Positions 1-6,249 are shown, counted from the first letter of the stretch. The stretch is 7,225 nucleotides of DNA from CAYJLB01 sp964370845 (GCA_964370845.1 CAYJLB010000084.1:1-7225), one strand, 5' to 3'. Numbers and translations: made by a program. The notes: a model not told the origin generated them from the letters alone.

Positions 1-3
1 CAT
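1..3 (-). CDS. Start codon of a further gene running off the left edge
   Basis: Read on the minus strand, positions 3-1 are ATG, preceded by GTAAGG at 14-9 with a 5-nt spacer, a good ribosome binding site. It lies about 30 nt after the stop codon of the GntR-family gene, with no hairpin terminator between them. This suggests a second gene in the same operon as the regulator. Only the start codon is visible, so nothing can be said about the product. By context it might be a transporter or upper-pathway enzyme for sugar acids, but that is a guess. Confidence 0.5.
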
Positions 4-32
4 TTTTTCCTTACTTATTTTGGTTTTAGCAA

Positions 33-725
33 TTACATAACAAAACATTCTTCTTTCGCCTCAATCATTTTTTTAAAAAGAGATTTTCCGTGATAAATAT
101 GGGTTTTATAAATATTCTTAATTTTTTCAAAATCGTTATTTGATATTGCGTCATATATTTCTAAATGATGAGAAAAAATAATGTTTAGATGCTCATCATC
201 ATGAAATTCTGCCGATACCACCCTATAACGTTTATAATCGGCCATATTATTCAATATAGTATCCCAAATATAGCTTTTAGAAGCAAAACAAAAAATTAAC
301 GAGTGAAATTCCGAGTCTAGCTCGTAAAATTCTAGTGATTTTGTTATTAGATTTTTACTGTCATCTTCTAATAATTTCCTTTGTTTTACAAGAAGAATTT
401 GAAGTTTGACTAAATCTTGTTCTTGTATACAAGATATATATTCCTCTAAAACGGCGAGCTCTAATTTTTCGCGAACGTACATAAAATTGTGAATTTTACT
501 CAAATCTATTGGAGTTATGATGGTACCTTTATTTCGTATTGGTTTTATTAAATTGTCGTATTCAAGACGTTTAAACACTTCTCTAATCGGTGTTCTTGAA
601 ACATTAAATCGCCTTGAAATCTCATTTTCTCCAATTAATTGTCCTGGATACAACACTAAATTAATTATTTCATTTTTGAGTATTTCATATATTTCATTAT
701 TATTAAAACTTATATTTTCACCCAT
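33..725 (-). CDS. GntR-family transcriptional regulator, FadR/FCD subfamily
   Basis: Predicted DNA-binding repressor of 230 aa, a normal length for the FCD subfamily. The N-terminal winged helix-turn-helix (about residues 28-60) has the family pattern, including VSRTPIREVFKRLE. The C-terminal FCD ligand-binding domain shows the expected metal-ligand residues: Asp137 and His141 in LDSEFH, His187 in HHLEIYDAI and His209 in KTHI. Such proteins usually sense sugar acids or other small carboxylates. The divergent KDG kinase/KDPG aldolase operon makes a hexuronate-pathway intermediate the likely effector (inference). I chose the ATG at 725 because GAGG sits 7 nt upstream. A TTG at 743 would add six residues but would start translation ahead of that site. 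The gene contains a palindrome at 421-434 matching the putative operator in front of the KDG kinase gene. It has its own promoter (756-784) and probably precedes another gene at the left edge. The family is certain; the effector is not known. Confidence 0.92.
   Translation of the reverse strand: MGENISFNNNEIYEILKNEIINLVLYPGQLIGENEISRRFNVSRTPIREVFKRLEYDNLIKPIRNKGTIITPIDLSKIHNFMYVREKLELAVLEEYISCIQEQDLVKLQILLVKQRKLLEDDSKNLITKSLEFYELDSEFHSLIFCFASKSYIWDTILNNMADYKRYRVVSAEFHDDEHLNIIFSHHLEIYDAISNNDFEKIKNIYKTHIYHGKSLFKKMIEAKEECFVM
421..434. promoter_or_regulatory. Candidate intragenic auxiliary operator (palindrome)
   Basis: TCTTGTATACAAGA is a perfect 14-bp palindrome inside the GntR-family gene, between its DNA-binding and FCD domains. 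Its central 12 bp are identical to the palindrome at 894-905 over the KDG kinase promoter. FCD-subfamily regulators of hexuronate genes, such as E. coli UxuR and ExuR, bind palindromes with a similar GTATAC centre. Binding by this regulator is inferred. Confidence 0.5.
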
Positions 726-728
726 AAA

Positions 729-737
729 CCCGCCTCG
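729..737 (-). promoter_or_regulatory. Ribosome binding site deciding the GntR-family start
   Basis: The minus strand reads CGAGGCGGG, then TTT, then ATG at 725. GAGG (736-733) is 7 nt from the ATG. This supports initiation at 725 over the upstream in-frame TTG at 743, which would place the site inside the coding sequence. Confidence 0.7.
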
Positions 738-755
738 TTTCAATTGTTTTATATA

Positions 756-784
756 ATTTTAGCATTATTCACTTGTAAAATCAA
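756..784 (-). promoter_or_regulatory. Promoter of the GntR-family gene
   Basis: On the minus strand, TTGATT (784-779) is followed by a 17-nt spacer and TAAAAT (761-756). A TG one base before the -10 gives an extended -10. The predicted transcript starts near 749, about 24 nt before the ATG. The spacer includes a CTTGTA half-site (plus strand 772-777) matching half of the palindrome at 894-905, so weak autoregulation is possible. Confidence 0.6.
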
Positions 785-854
785 TAGGAAAGTTTGTAAT
801 ATCTTATAACGGTATGTTCTTTGTCTATTTTTCATAAATATGAGCTTGTTTTTT

Positions 855-889
855 TGTGAAAATGCGAAAATTCTACTTTTTTGCGAAAA
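855..889 (+). repeat. Three short direct repeats TGNGAAAA upstream of KDG kinase
   Basis: TGTGAAAA (855-862) and TGCGAAAA (863-870) are adjacent, and a second TGCGAAAA lies at 882-889. They sit about 40-75 bp upstream of the predicted KDG kinase transcription start, a position typical of activator or secondary repressor sites. No known consensus (for example CcpA cre) fits them. Function is inferred from position only. Confidence 0.4.
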
Positions 890-893
890 ACAT

Positions 894-905
894 CTTGTAT
901 ACAAG
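894..905. promoter_or_regulatory. Candidate GntR-family operator of the KDG operon
   Basis: CTTGTATACAAG is a perfect 12-bp palindrome covering the -35 position of the KDG kinase promoter. A repressor bound here would block RNA polymerase. The site resembles the GTATAC-centred operators of hexuronate FCD regulators (family knowledge). The neighbouring divergent regulator is the obvious binder, and the 12-mer recurs inside its gene at 422-433. Confidence 0.65.
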
Positions 906-923
906 TTGAAATGATGATATAAT
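895..923 (+). promoter_or_regulatory. Promoter of the KDG kinase/KDPG aldolase operon
   Basis: A consensus -10 TATAAT (918-923) is preceded by TG and one base, giving an extended -10 element. At 17-nt spacing the -35 is TTGTAT (895-900), only a half match to TTGACA and embedded in the palindrome at 894-905. Transcription should start near 930, leaving a leader of about 48 nt. The extended -10 probably compensates for the weak -35. Confidence 0.7.
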
Positions 924-977
924 ACAAATAAATTCTGTTTAGAATGCTTAAATATCAAAATAGGAAAGAGGATTTTT

Positions 978-2075
978 ATGAATCTAAATTTAAGACCAAA
1001 AGAAGAATGTATGTTCGACCAAATTTCACTAGGTGAAGTTATGCTTAGACTTGATCCAGGTGAGGGAAGAATTAAAACTGCTAGAAATTTTAGAGCTTGG
1101 GAAGGCGGAGGCGAGTATAATGTTGCTCGTGGTTTAAGACGTTGTTTTGGTTATAAAACTGCCGTTTTAACTGCTTTTGCTGATAATGAAATCGGTAGAC
1201 TTATTGAAGATTTTATCCTACAAGGCGGCGTTGATACTCAATTTATTAAATGGGTTGATTATGACGGAATTGGAAGAACTGTTCGTAATGGTTTAAACTT
1301 CACTGAAAGAGGTTTTGGCGTTCGTGGTGCTGTTGGTGTTTCTGATAGAGGTAACACTGCTATTAGCCAACTAAAAGCTTCTGACTTTGATTTTGATTAT
1401 ATTTTCGGAACTTTAGGAGTGAGATGGTTGCATACAGGTGGAATTTTTGCTGCGTTATCTGAAAGCACTGCTGAAGTTACTATCGCTGCTGTTAAAGCTG
1501 CTAAAAAATACGGAACAATCGTTTCTTACGACTTGAACTACCGTCCTTCAATGTGGAAATCCATTGGTGGAATTGAAAAAGCTCAAGCTGTAAACAAAGA
1601 AATTGCTCAATATATTGACGTTATGATTGGAAATGAAGAAGACTTTACTGCTTGTTTAGGTCTTGAAATTGCTGGAAATGATGAAAATTTAGCTGAACTT
1701 AACCTTGACGGATACAAAGCAATGGTTAGAAATGCTGTTGAAACTTACCCTAACTTTAAAGTTGTTGCGACTACTTTGAGAGAGGTTAAAACTGCTACAG
1801 TAAACGATTGGGCAGCAATGTGTTATGCTGATGGTGATATTGTTTTCTCCAAAAAATATGAAGGTCTTGAAATTATGGATAGAGTTGGTGGAGGCGACAG
1901 TTTTGCTTCTGGTTTAATCTACGGATTAATGGAAACTGGTGATGCAGAAACTGCTGTAAACTACGGTGCTGCTCACGGTGCACTTGCTATGACTACTGCT
2001 GGTGACACTTCAATGGCAAGCTTGAAAGAAGTTCAAAAATTAATGGGCGGTGCATCTGCTCGTGTTGACAGATAA
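978..2075 (+). CDS. kdgK: 2-keto-3-deoxygluconate kinase (PfkB family)
   Basis: Cytoplasmic sugar kinase of 365 aa, predicted to phosphorylate 2-keto-3-deoxygluconate (KDG) with ATP to give KDPG. The PfkB/ribokinase fold is shown by the N-terminal substrate-binding segment WEGGGEYNVARGL (41-53), the central SYDLNYRP (183-190) and GNEEDF (218-223), and the C-terminal signature DRVGGGDSFASG (301-312), where Asp307 is the expected catalytic base. The ATG at 978 has GAGG 6 nt upstream. A Met at codon 12 (1011) is closer to the usual family N-terminus but lacks a good binding site. The KDPG aldolase gene follows after 30 bp, which supports KDG over other PfkB substrates such as fructose or ribose. 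Expression is likely repressed through the palindrome at 894-905. Its GC content is higher, and its Gly/Ala codons richer in GGT and GCT, than in the right-hand genes, consistent with strong expression. Confidence 0.88.
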   Translation: MNLNLRPKEECMFDQISLGEVMLRLDPGEGRIKTARNFRAWEGGGEYNVARGLRRCFGYKTAVLTAFADNEIGRLIEDFILQGGVDTQFIKWVDYDGIGRTVRNGLNFTERGFGVRGAVGVSDRGNTAISQLKASDFDFDYIFGTLGVRWLHTGGIFAALSESTAEVTIAAVKAAKKYGTIVSYDLNYRPSMWKSIGGIEKAQAVNKEIAQYIDVMIGNEEDFTACLGLEIAGNDENLAELNLDGYKAMVRNAVETYPNFKVVATTLREVKTATVNDWAAMCYADGDIVFSKKYEGLEIMDRVGGGDSFASGLIYGLMETGDAETAVNYGAAHGALAMTTAGDTSMASLKEVQKLMGGASARVDR

Positions 2076-2092
2076 AATGTATTTGATATAAT

Positions 2093-2098
2093 GGAAGG
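2093..2098 (+). promoter_or_regulatory. Ribosome binding site deciding the KDPG aldolase start
   Basis: GGAAGG lies 7 nt before the ATG at 2106. An in-frame ATG at 2091 would use these bases as coding sequence and has only AT-rich sequence upstream. The 2106 start is therefore preferred, giving an N-terminus MELINKISKIG that fits the family. Confidence 0.75.
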
Positions 2099-2105
2099 AA
2101 ATGTT

Positions 2106-2741
2106 ATGGAATTAATTAACAAAATTTCAAAAATCGGCATTGTGCCTGTAATAAAACTTGATAGACCTGAAGAAGACGCTGCACCTTTAGCTAAAGCTTT
2201 AATCGACGGAGGATTGCCTGTTGCTGAAGTAACTTTTAGAGTTGCTGGTGCTGGAAAAGCTATCAAAATAATGAAAGATACTTATCCTGAAATGATTGTT
2301 GGAGCAGGAACGGTTTTGACTACTGCACAAGTTGACGAAGCAGTAGAGGCTGGTGCAGAGTTCATTGTTTCTCCTGGAATAAACCCTAAAATTGTTAAAT
2401 ATTGTCAAGAAAAAGGTGTTCCTATCCTTCCTGGATGTGTGACACCAACAGAAATTGAAACTGCTTTAGATTTAGGTTTGACAATGTTAAAGTTCTTCCC
2501 TGCGGCACAATATGGTGGACTTAATACTATAAATGCACTTTGCGCACCATATACTATGATAAAATTTATGCCAACAGGTGGAGTTACTTTAAAAAACTGT
2601 GCAGAATTTCTATCAAATAAAAATATTTTCGCTTGTGGTGGAACTTATATGGTTACAGCTGACTTAATTGATAGCAAAAATTGGAGCGAAATTACTAATA
2701 TTTGCAAACAAACTAGCGAAATTGTAAAACAATACAGATAA
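2106..2741 (+). CDS. eda: KDPG aldolase (bifunctional KHG/KDPG aldolase family)
   Basis: Cytoplasmic class I aldolase of 211 aa, close to the 213 aa of E. coli Eda. It splits 2-keto-3-deoxy-6-phosphogluconate into pyruvate and glyceraldehyde-3-phosphate. With Met at 2106 as residue 1, the key elements are EVTFR (41-45, holding the catalytic Glu and a substrate-binding Arg), GAGT (66-69), SPG (89-91), KFFPA with the Schiff-base Lys129, and the phosphate-binding PTGG (156-159). No key residue is missing. The gene follows the KDG kinase by 30 bp on the same transcript, and a strong terminator lies about 60 bp after its stop. Some family members also cleave 2-keto-4-hydroxyglutarate. The kinase partner argues that KDPG is the main substrate here. 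The upper hexuronate enzymes are not in the window. Confidence 0.93.
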   Translation: MELINKISKIGIVPVIKLDRPEEDAAPLAKALIDGGLPVAEVTFRVAGAGKAIKIMKDTYPEMIVGAGTVLTTAQVDEAVEAGAEFIVSPGINPKIVKYCQEKGVPILPGCVTPTEIETALDLGLTMLKFFPAAQYGGLNTINALCAPYTMIKFMPTGGVTLKNCAEFLSNKNIFACGGTYMVTADLIDSKNWSEITNICKQTSEIVKQYR

Positions 2742-2801
2742 CTTTTACAGTATTGAAGAACTTGTTCTGTTTATTTATTTATTTATTTGATAATAAAACA
2801 A

Positions 2802-2845
2802 AAAAGACGATAGTATCGATTGAAAAATTAATACTATCGTCTTTT
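2802..2845. terminator. Bidirectional rho-independent terminator
   Basis: A perfect 15-bp inverted repeat (AAAAGACGATAGTAT at 2802-2816, its complement at 2831-2845) surrounds a 14-nt loop. Each strand ends in a T-rich tail: CTTTTATTTATTT on plus, TTTTTGTTTTATT on minus. It lies between the convergent ends of the KDPG aldolase gene (stop at 2741) and the LacI-family gene (stop at 2864), and can end both transcripts. Confidence 0.92.
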
Positions 2846-2863
2846 ATTTATTTCTAATTAATT

Positions 2864-3859
2864 TTAAGCCAAAATTTCTTTTACACTATCACGTTTAATT
2901 AACGTTGTAGGAACAATGCATTTGATTGGAATAGTTCGTCTATCTATAGTTTGCTCTTTCAACATCAAAAGAGCTCTTTCTGCTATAAATTCAGTTGGAA
3001 TTCTAGCCGTTGTTAAAGGAGGTGTCATAAATCTCACCGCAGCAATGTCATTAATTCCAACAACGCTTATATCCTTTGGAATGGATAATCCTATCTCATA
3101 AGCAGCTCGAAAACAACCCGCTGCTATGGTGTCATTTGCAGCAATTATAGCAGTTGGTCTATTATCAATCATACTTAATTCTTTAAAAAATTCATATCCA
3201 TATTTTGCTTCGAATTTTCCTATTTTTTCATATTCTTCTTGAAATAAACCCAATTTTTTCATATAATTCTCAAAAGCAACATTTCTTAAATCAGGAATTA
3301 AATTATTATCTTCGTCGAATTCGTTTGAGCCAATATATGCAATTCTCTTATGTCCACATTCAATTAAATAATTAACAATGTTCATTATAGTATGCGACAA
3401 ATCTACCACGATAGAGTCAAATTTGTCACTATTAGGAGAGCTGTCCACAAAAACAAGTGGTTTTGAAAAATTCTCTAACTTTTGTACTTGAGTTTTATTG
3501 AAATTTCCAATGCAAATAATTCCGTCTAAATGCTTAATATCCTCTTTTGCATCTAAGGCGTCAATAATGTATCCTTTATATCCTGCTTCAGAAATGAATT
3601 GCTTCAAGGACATACGAATAGTCAAATAATACGGATCAACTAATTCTTCTTCTGAGCTATAAGAGGAACAAATTCCGATTTTTAACTTTCGTTTTCTCGG
3701 AGCTTTTGGCTTAGATACATACTCGAGTTTAGTTGCTGTTTCAAAAATTCTTCTTTTCGTTTCTGCGTTTACATTTAATGTATCATCTTGGTTTAATACC
3801 CTTGATACTGTTGTAATTGATACTCCTGCTAATGTTGCAATTTCTTTAATTGTAGCCAC
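2864..3859 (-). CDS. LacI-family transcriptional regulator, EbgR/GalR-like
   Basis: Sugar-responsive DNA-binding regulator of 331 aa, a normal LacI-family length. The N-terminal helix-turn-helix (MATIKEIATLAGVSITTVSR, residues 1-20) is followed by VLNQDDTLNVNAETKRRIFE (21-40), a form I associate with EbgR and Firmicute GalR/LacR proteins. The effector-binding domain (about 60-331) shows GHKRIAYIG (169-177), AANDTIAAG (240-248) and a C-terminal TTLIKRDS. The start is GTG, supported by AAGGTG 7 nt upstream and by the conserved N-terminus. The hinge stretch after residue 47 is unusually basic (KPKAPRKRK) and lacks the common YxPN pattern. A beta-galactosidase gene upstream on the same strand suggests a beta-galactoside effector, but two transporter genes lie between, so the target is an inference. 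Transcription ends at the terminator at 2802-2845. Confidence 0.93.
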   Translation of the reverse strand: MATIKEIATLAGVSITTVSRVLNQDDTLNVNAETKRRIFETATKLEYVSKPKAPRKRKLKIGICSSYSSEEELVDPYYLTIRMSLKQFISEAGYKGYIIDALDAKEDIKHLDGIICIGNFNKTQVQKLENFSKPLVFVDSSPNSDKFDSIVVDLSHTIMNIVNYLIECGHKRIAYIGSNEFDEDNNLIPDLRNVAFENYMKKLGLFQEEYEKIGKFEAKYGYEFFKELSMIDNRPTAIIAANDTIAAGCFRAAYEIGLSIPKDISVVGINDIAAVRFMTPPLTTARIPTEFIAERALLMLKEQTIDRRTIPIKCIVPTTLIKRDSVKEILA

Positions 3860-3866
3860 TTTAATT

Positions 3867-3872
3867 CACCTT
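3867..3872 (-). promoter_or_regulatory. Ribosome binding site supporting the GTG start of the LacI-family gene
   Basis: AAGGTG on the minus strand lies 7 nt before the GTG at 3859. No in-frame ATG near the start would keep the conserved helix-turn-helix complete, so GTG is the best start. Confidence 0.75.
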
Positions 3873-3903
3873 ACTTTTTTATTATATATCAACTCGATTT
3901 TAT

Positions 3904-3931
3904 TTTATAATTTTAAAGGGTTAAAAATCAA
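3904..3931 (-). promoter_or_regulatory. Probable promoter of the LacI-family gene
   Basis: On the minus strand, TTGATT (3931-3926) is followed after 16 nt by TATAAA (3909-3904), or after 18 nt by TAAAAT (3907-3902). A separate TATAAT nearer the gene (about 3888-3883) has no good -35. The spacer is almost exactly filled by the 17-bp repeat (3910-3926) also found near the MATE promoter. Confidence 0.45.
3910..3926 (+). repeat. 17-bp direct repeat, copy A (LacI-family promoter)
   Basis: ATTTTAAAGGGTTAAAA is identical to positions 6391-6407, in the same orientation. This copy fills the spacer between the -35 and -10 of the LacI-family gene. A near copy of part of it (12 of 13 bases) lies at 6285-6297. 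See the finding on this repeat. Confidence 0.6.
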
Positions 3932-3940
3932 GTTGCACGG

Positions 3941-3984
3941 GCATTTTAATTTATTCTAAGTAAATATAAAATAACTTAAAATGC
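3941..3984 (-). terminator. Weak hairpin overlapping the EamA stop codon
   Basis: GCATTTTAA (3941-3949) pairs with TTAAAATGC (3976-3984). The stem continues inwards past one mismatch for five more pairs and leaves a 14-nt loop. It sits at the end of the EamA transporter gene and might stop or stabilise its transcript. On the minus strand the nearest T-run is about 13 nt beyond the stem, so it is not a strong intrinsic terminator and some read-through into the LacI-family gene is likely. Confidence 0.35.
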
Positions 3985-4856
3985 TATGTTGAGGATTTAT
4001 TTTTACGTTTGAATTTTATTTCAGAAATCAAAACTGCTGAAAATATTATTGCTGAACCTAAAATCATGCGTGTTGTTATAAGTTCTCCTATTATTAATAC
4101 TGAAAAAATCATTCCAAAAACTGCTTCCGAAGATAGAATAATTGCTGTTTTTGTTTCATCAACATATTTTTGTGATATAGTTTGTATAAAATACGATAAA
4201 GCGGTGCTGATTAACCCTAAATATAATACAGCTAAAATACTATCCCCAGATGGAGCGAATGTAAACGCTTCACCGGTTATCATAGCTCCCATCAAAGATA
4301 GAATAAACGCTGTCCCCATTTGTAGGAAATTCAATATTTCTGGACGAATTTTCCCAACAAATCTTCCTGTGAGATAAATTTGAAAAGCAAAACATAATGC
4401 ACAAACTAAGGTTAAGCTATCTCCAAATCCTAGAGAAAAATCACTTTGTAACGAGAGAACTCCAGCGCCTACGATAGCTAAGACTGCTCCTATAATGTTT
4501 TGCAATGTCGCTTTCTTTTTCGAGAAAATATAAGCGATAAAAGGTACAAAAACAACGTTTGTCGCTGTCAAAAATGCGTTTTTTGAAGGTGTAGTGAATT
4601 GTAATGCAAATGTTTGAATAAAAAATGCGCTAAACAAAAATACACCTAATAAAATACCACATTTTAACTCTTCCTTTGTGATATTTTTAATTTTCTTAAA
4701 GGCTAAAATAGTCATAACGGCGGCTCCAATAAAAAACCTTATCGTCATAATTTGGAGGGTAGTCATTGATTCAAGTGCAATATCACTTGCAACAAATCCA
4801 CCACCCCAAACAATTGTAACTACTATTAAACCTATAATTCCTAAATAGTTTTTCAT
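3984..4856 (-). CDS. EamA/DMT-superfamily transporter
   Basis: Inner-membrane protein of 290 aa, with the length and layout of ten-helix drug/metabolite transporters (two EamA repeats, about residues 7-135 and 144-282). The first helix carries the typical VWGGGFVASD (16-25). The first repeat ends with IIGAVLAIVGAGVLSL, and the second contains a helix pair with LGLISTALSYFIQ followed by SSEAVFGMIFSVLIIGE, the family's characteristic glutamate-containing helix. The C-terminus is basic (KFKRKNKSST), expected on the cytoplasmic side. Substrates in this family range from amino acids to nucleotides and drugs and cannot be told from sequence. The ATG at 4856 has AGAGGAG 5 nt upstream. The MATE gene ends only 21 bp before it with no promoter between, so the two exporters are probably co-transcribed. 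The stop is TAG, unlike the TAA of its neighbours. Confidence 0.9.
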   Translation of the reverse strand: MKNYLGIIGLIVVTIVWGGGFVASDIALESMTTLQIMTIRFFIGAAVMTILAFKKIKNITKEELKCGILLGVFLFSAFFIQTFALQFTTPSKNAFLTATNVVFVPFIAYIFSKKKATLQNIIGAVLAIVGAGVLSLQSDFSLGFGDSLTLVCALCFAFQIYLTGRFVGKIRPEILNFLQMGTAFILSLMGAMITGEAFTFAPSGDSILAVLYLGLISTALSYFIQTISQKYVDETKTAIILSSEAVFGMIFSVLIIGELITTRMILGSAIIFSAVLISEIKFKRKNKSST

Positions 4857-4877
4857 TAATACTCCTCTTGTAATAAT

Positions 4878-6242
4878 TTAAGTTATATTCTTCGCCCATC
4901 TACCACGTCTTACAAAATAAAAGGACGTAAATAATTTTAATAATTCTAAACTTTCCACAATTAAGTATACATAAACTAAACTTAACCCAGTAAAAGAAGA
5001 TAAAATCATAGCTACAGGTACACTAGCTATCCACAAATATCCTCCGTCCATTACTAATGTTGACAATACATCTCCACCCGAACGAACAATATGGAAAGAA
5101 CACACATACATTGAATAAATCGGTATTAAACACCCTTTAATCCTCACTATATTTATAATCGCCTCATTAATGTCATTCGAATAATTATAAAGCATAGGAA
5201 TAAATGGTGCTAGTATAAAGAAAATTATCGAAACACATAATCCAACAATTCCACCAAAAGTGATAAGCTTTAAAGAGTTTGCTTTTGCTTCGCATATATT
5301 TCCAGCACCTAATTTTTTTCCTACCATAATAGATACCGAGGACGATAATCCTCCGAAAAATACAAATGCAAGCCCAGCAACAGTATCTGCTACTGAAATA
5401 GCTGCAACTAAAGATTCGTTTACCGCTAAATATGCAGTAAAGACAGTTGCTTGTCCTATCGAAAACAAAAGTTCATTTACCATAAGTGGAAAGGCAATTT
5501 TGATCATATTTCCAAATAAATTCTTATCAAAAAAAATTATATCTTTTAGATTAAATGTAAAATTATATTTTTTCTTCAAGATAATATATAAATAAAGAGA
5601 AAGTTCCACAAGTCTTGCGATAACGGTGGCTATAGCAGCACCCGCAACACCTAATTTTGGTGCACCTAAAAATCCATTTATCAAAATAAAGTTTAATACT
5701 ACATTAATAAGTACTGTGGTAGTTCCGATTTTTAACTGTGGTTTATTAACTCCTACTGCTCTTAAACAGATTGAAATAGCGAAAGAAATTGCGTAGGGAA
5801 TATATGAGAATTTAATATAAGTCATATATTCGTAAGTCAAATTAACGATATTTTCTGTATCTGTAAACAAACCTATAATCTGATACGGAAAAAATAGAAT
5901 AATCGACATAAAAATTGTTCCAGCAATAAATGCGAGCAAAACTATTATATTAAATACTTTTTGACATAATACATGCTTTTTCGCTCCGAAATATTGTGAA
6001 ATGAATATTGAAGAAGCACCCGTTAACCCAAAGACCACAGAATGACAAATCAAATAATATTTATTAGCAACTGCTACAGATGTCAAAGCGTCTGCACTTA
6101 CCGAGCCAATCATAACATTATCAATCAAATTCACTAAAGATGTAATGAAAGATTGTAGCATAATCGGTATTGCGATTGACAATATTTGCGCGTAAAAATC
6201 TTTGTTTCCAAAAAACTTATTCATTACTTTTTCTTTAATCAT
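4878..6242 (-). CDS. MATE-family efflux transporter
   Basis: Inner-membrane antiporter of 454 aa with the usual 12-helix MATE layout. These proteins export organic cations, drugs or metabolites in exchange for Na+ or H+. With ATG at 6242 as residue 1, the first helix begins near residue 20 (SIAIPIMLQS) and leads into LVNLIDNVMIG. LRAVG (160-164) is the conserved end of the first half. The second half starts near residue 248 (IAFPLMVNELLFS) and includes RSGGD (387-391). The ATG at 6242 has AAAAGG 7 nt upstream. A GTG at 6269 would add nine residues but lies in a leader hairpin without a binding site; a Met at 6224 is also possible. It has its own promoter (6346-6374) and is followed by the EamA gene. 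The substrate is unknown. Confidence 0.92.
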   Translation of the reverse strand: MIKEKVMNKFFGNKDFYAQILSIAIPIMLQSFITSLVNLIDNVMIGSVSADALTSVAVANKYYLICHSVVFGLTGASSIFISQYFGAKKHVLCQKVFNIIVLLAFIAGTIFMSIILFFPYQIIGLFTDTENIVNLTYEYMTYIKFSYIPYAISFAISICLRAVGVNKPQLKIGTTTVLINVVLNFILINGFLGAPKLGVAGAAIATVIARLVELSLYLYIILKKKYNFTFNLKDIIFFDKNLFGNMIKIAFPLMVNELLFSIGQATVFTAYLAVNESLVAAISVADTVAGLAFVFFGGLSSSVSIMVGKKLGAGNICEAKANSLKLITFGGIVGLCVSIIFFILAPFIPMLYNYSNDINEAIINIVRIKGCLIPIYSMYVCSFHIVRSGGDVLSTLVMDGGYLWIASVPVAMILSSFTGLSLVYVYLIVESLELLKLFTSFYFVRRGRWAKNIT

Positions 6243-6249
6243 TTTTAAT

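Larger units (their letters stand above)
744..977. other. Divergent intergenic control region, gntR-type gene / KDG kinase
   Basis: This 234-bp AT-rich spacer separates the divergent genes. It holds the promoter of the regulator (756-784), three TGNGAAAA repeats (855-889), the palindromic operator candidate (894-905) and the KDG kinase promoter (895-923). A minus-strand open frame at 749-958 has no recognisable protein character and overlaps these elements, so I treat the region as non-coding. Confidence 0.75.
3890..3935. promoter_or_regulatory. Imperfect dyad flanking the LacI-family promoter
   Basis: CAACTCGATTT (3890-3900) and AAATCAAGTTG (3925-3935) are inverted repeats matching at 10 of 11 positions, separated by 24 bp. 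They bracket the predicted promoter: one arm overlaps the -35, the other the start site. This could be a looped or paired operator for autoregulation. LacI operators are usually compact, so the assignment is weak. Confidence 0.3.

Noticed and set aside
749..958. Minus-strand open frame of 69 codons in the divergent spacer
   Set aside because: No recognisable domain or convincing ribosome binding site, and it runs across both promoters and the operator. Best explained as chance in AT-rich DNA.
2757..2768. AGAACTTGTTCT palindrome followed by a T-rich stretch, possible first terminator
   Set aside because: The stem is only four to five AU-rich pairs with a minimal loop. The much stronger hairpin at 2802-2845 accounts for termination.
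2770..2788. TTTA tetranucleotide repeat, just over four units
   Set aside because: Too short to be a meaningful variable repeat. It is in the non-coding AT-rich stretch after the KDPG aldolase gene.
4260..4272. TGTAAACGCTTCA, resembling a CcpA cre site
   Set aside because: The right end does not match the cre pattern unless one base is inserted. It lies inside the EamA coding sequence, far from any promoter.
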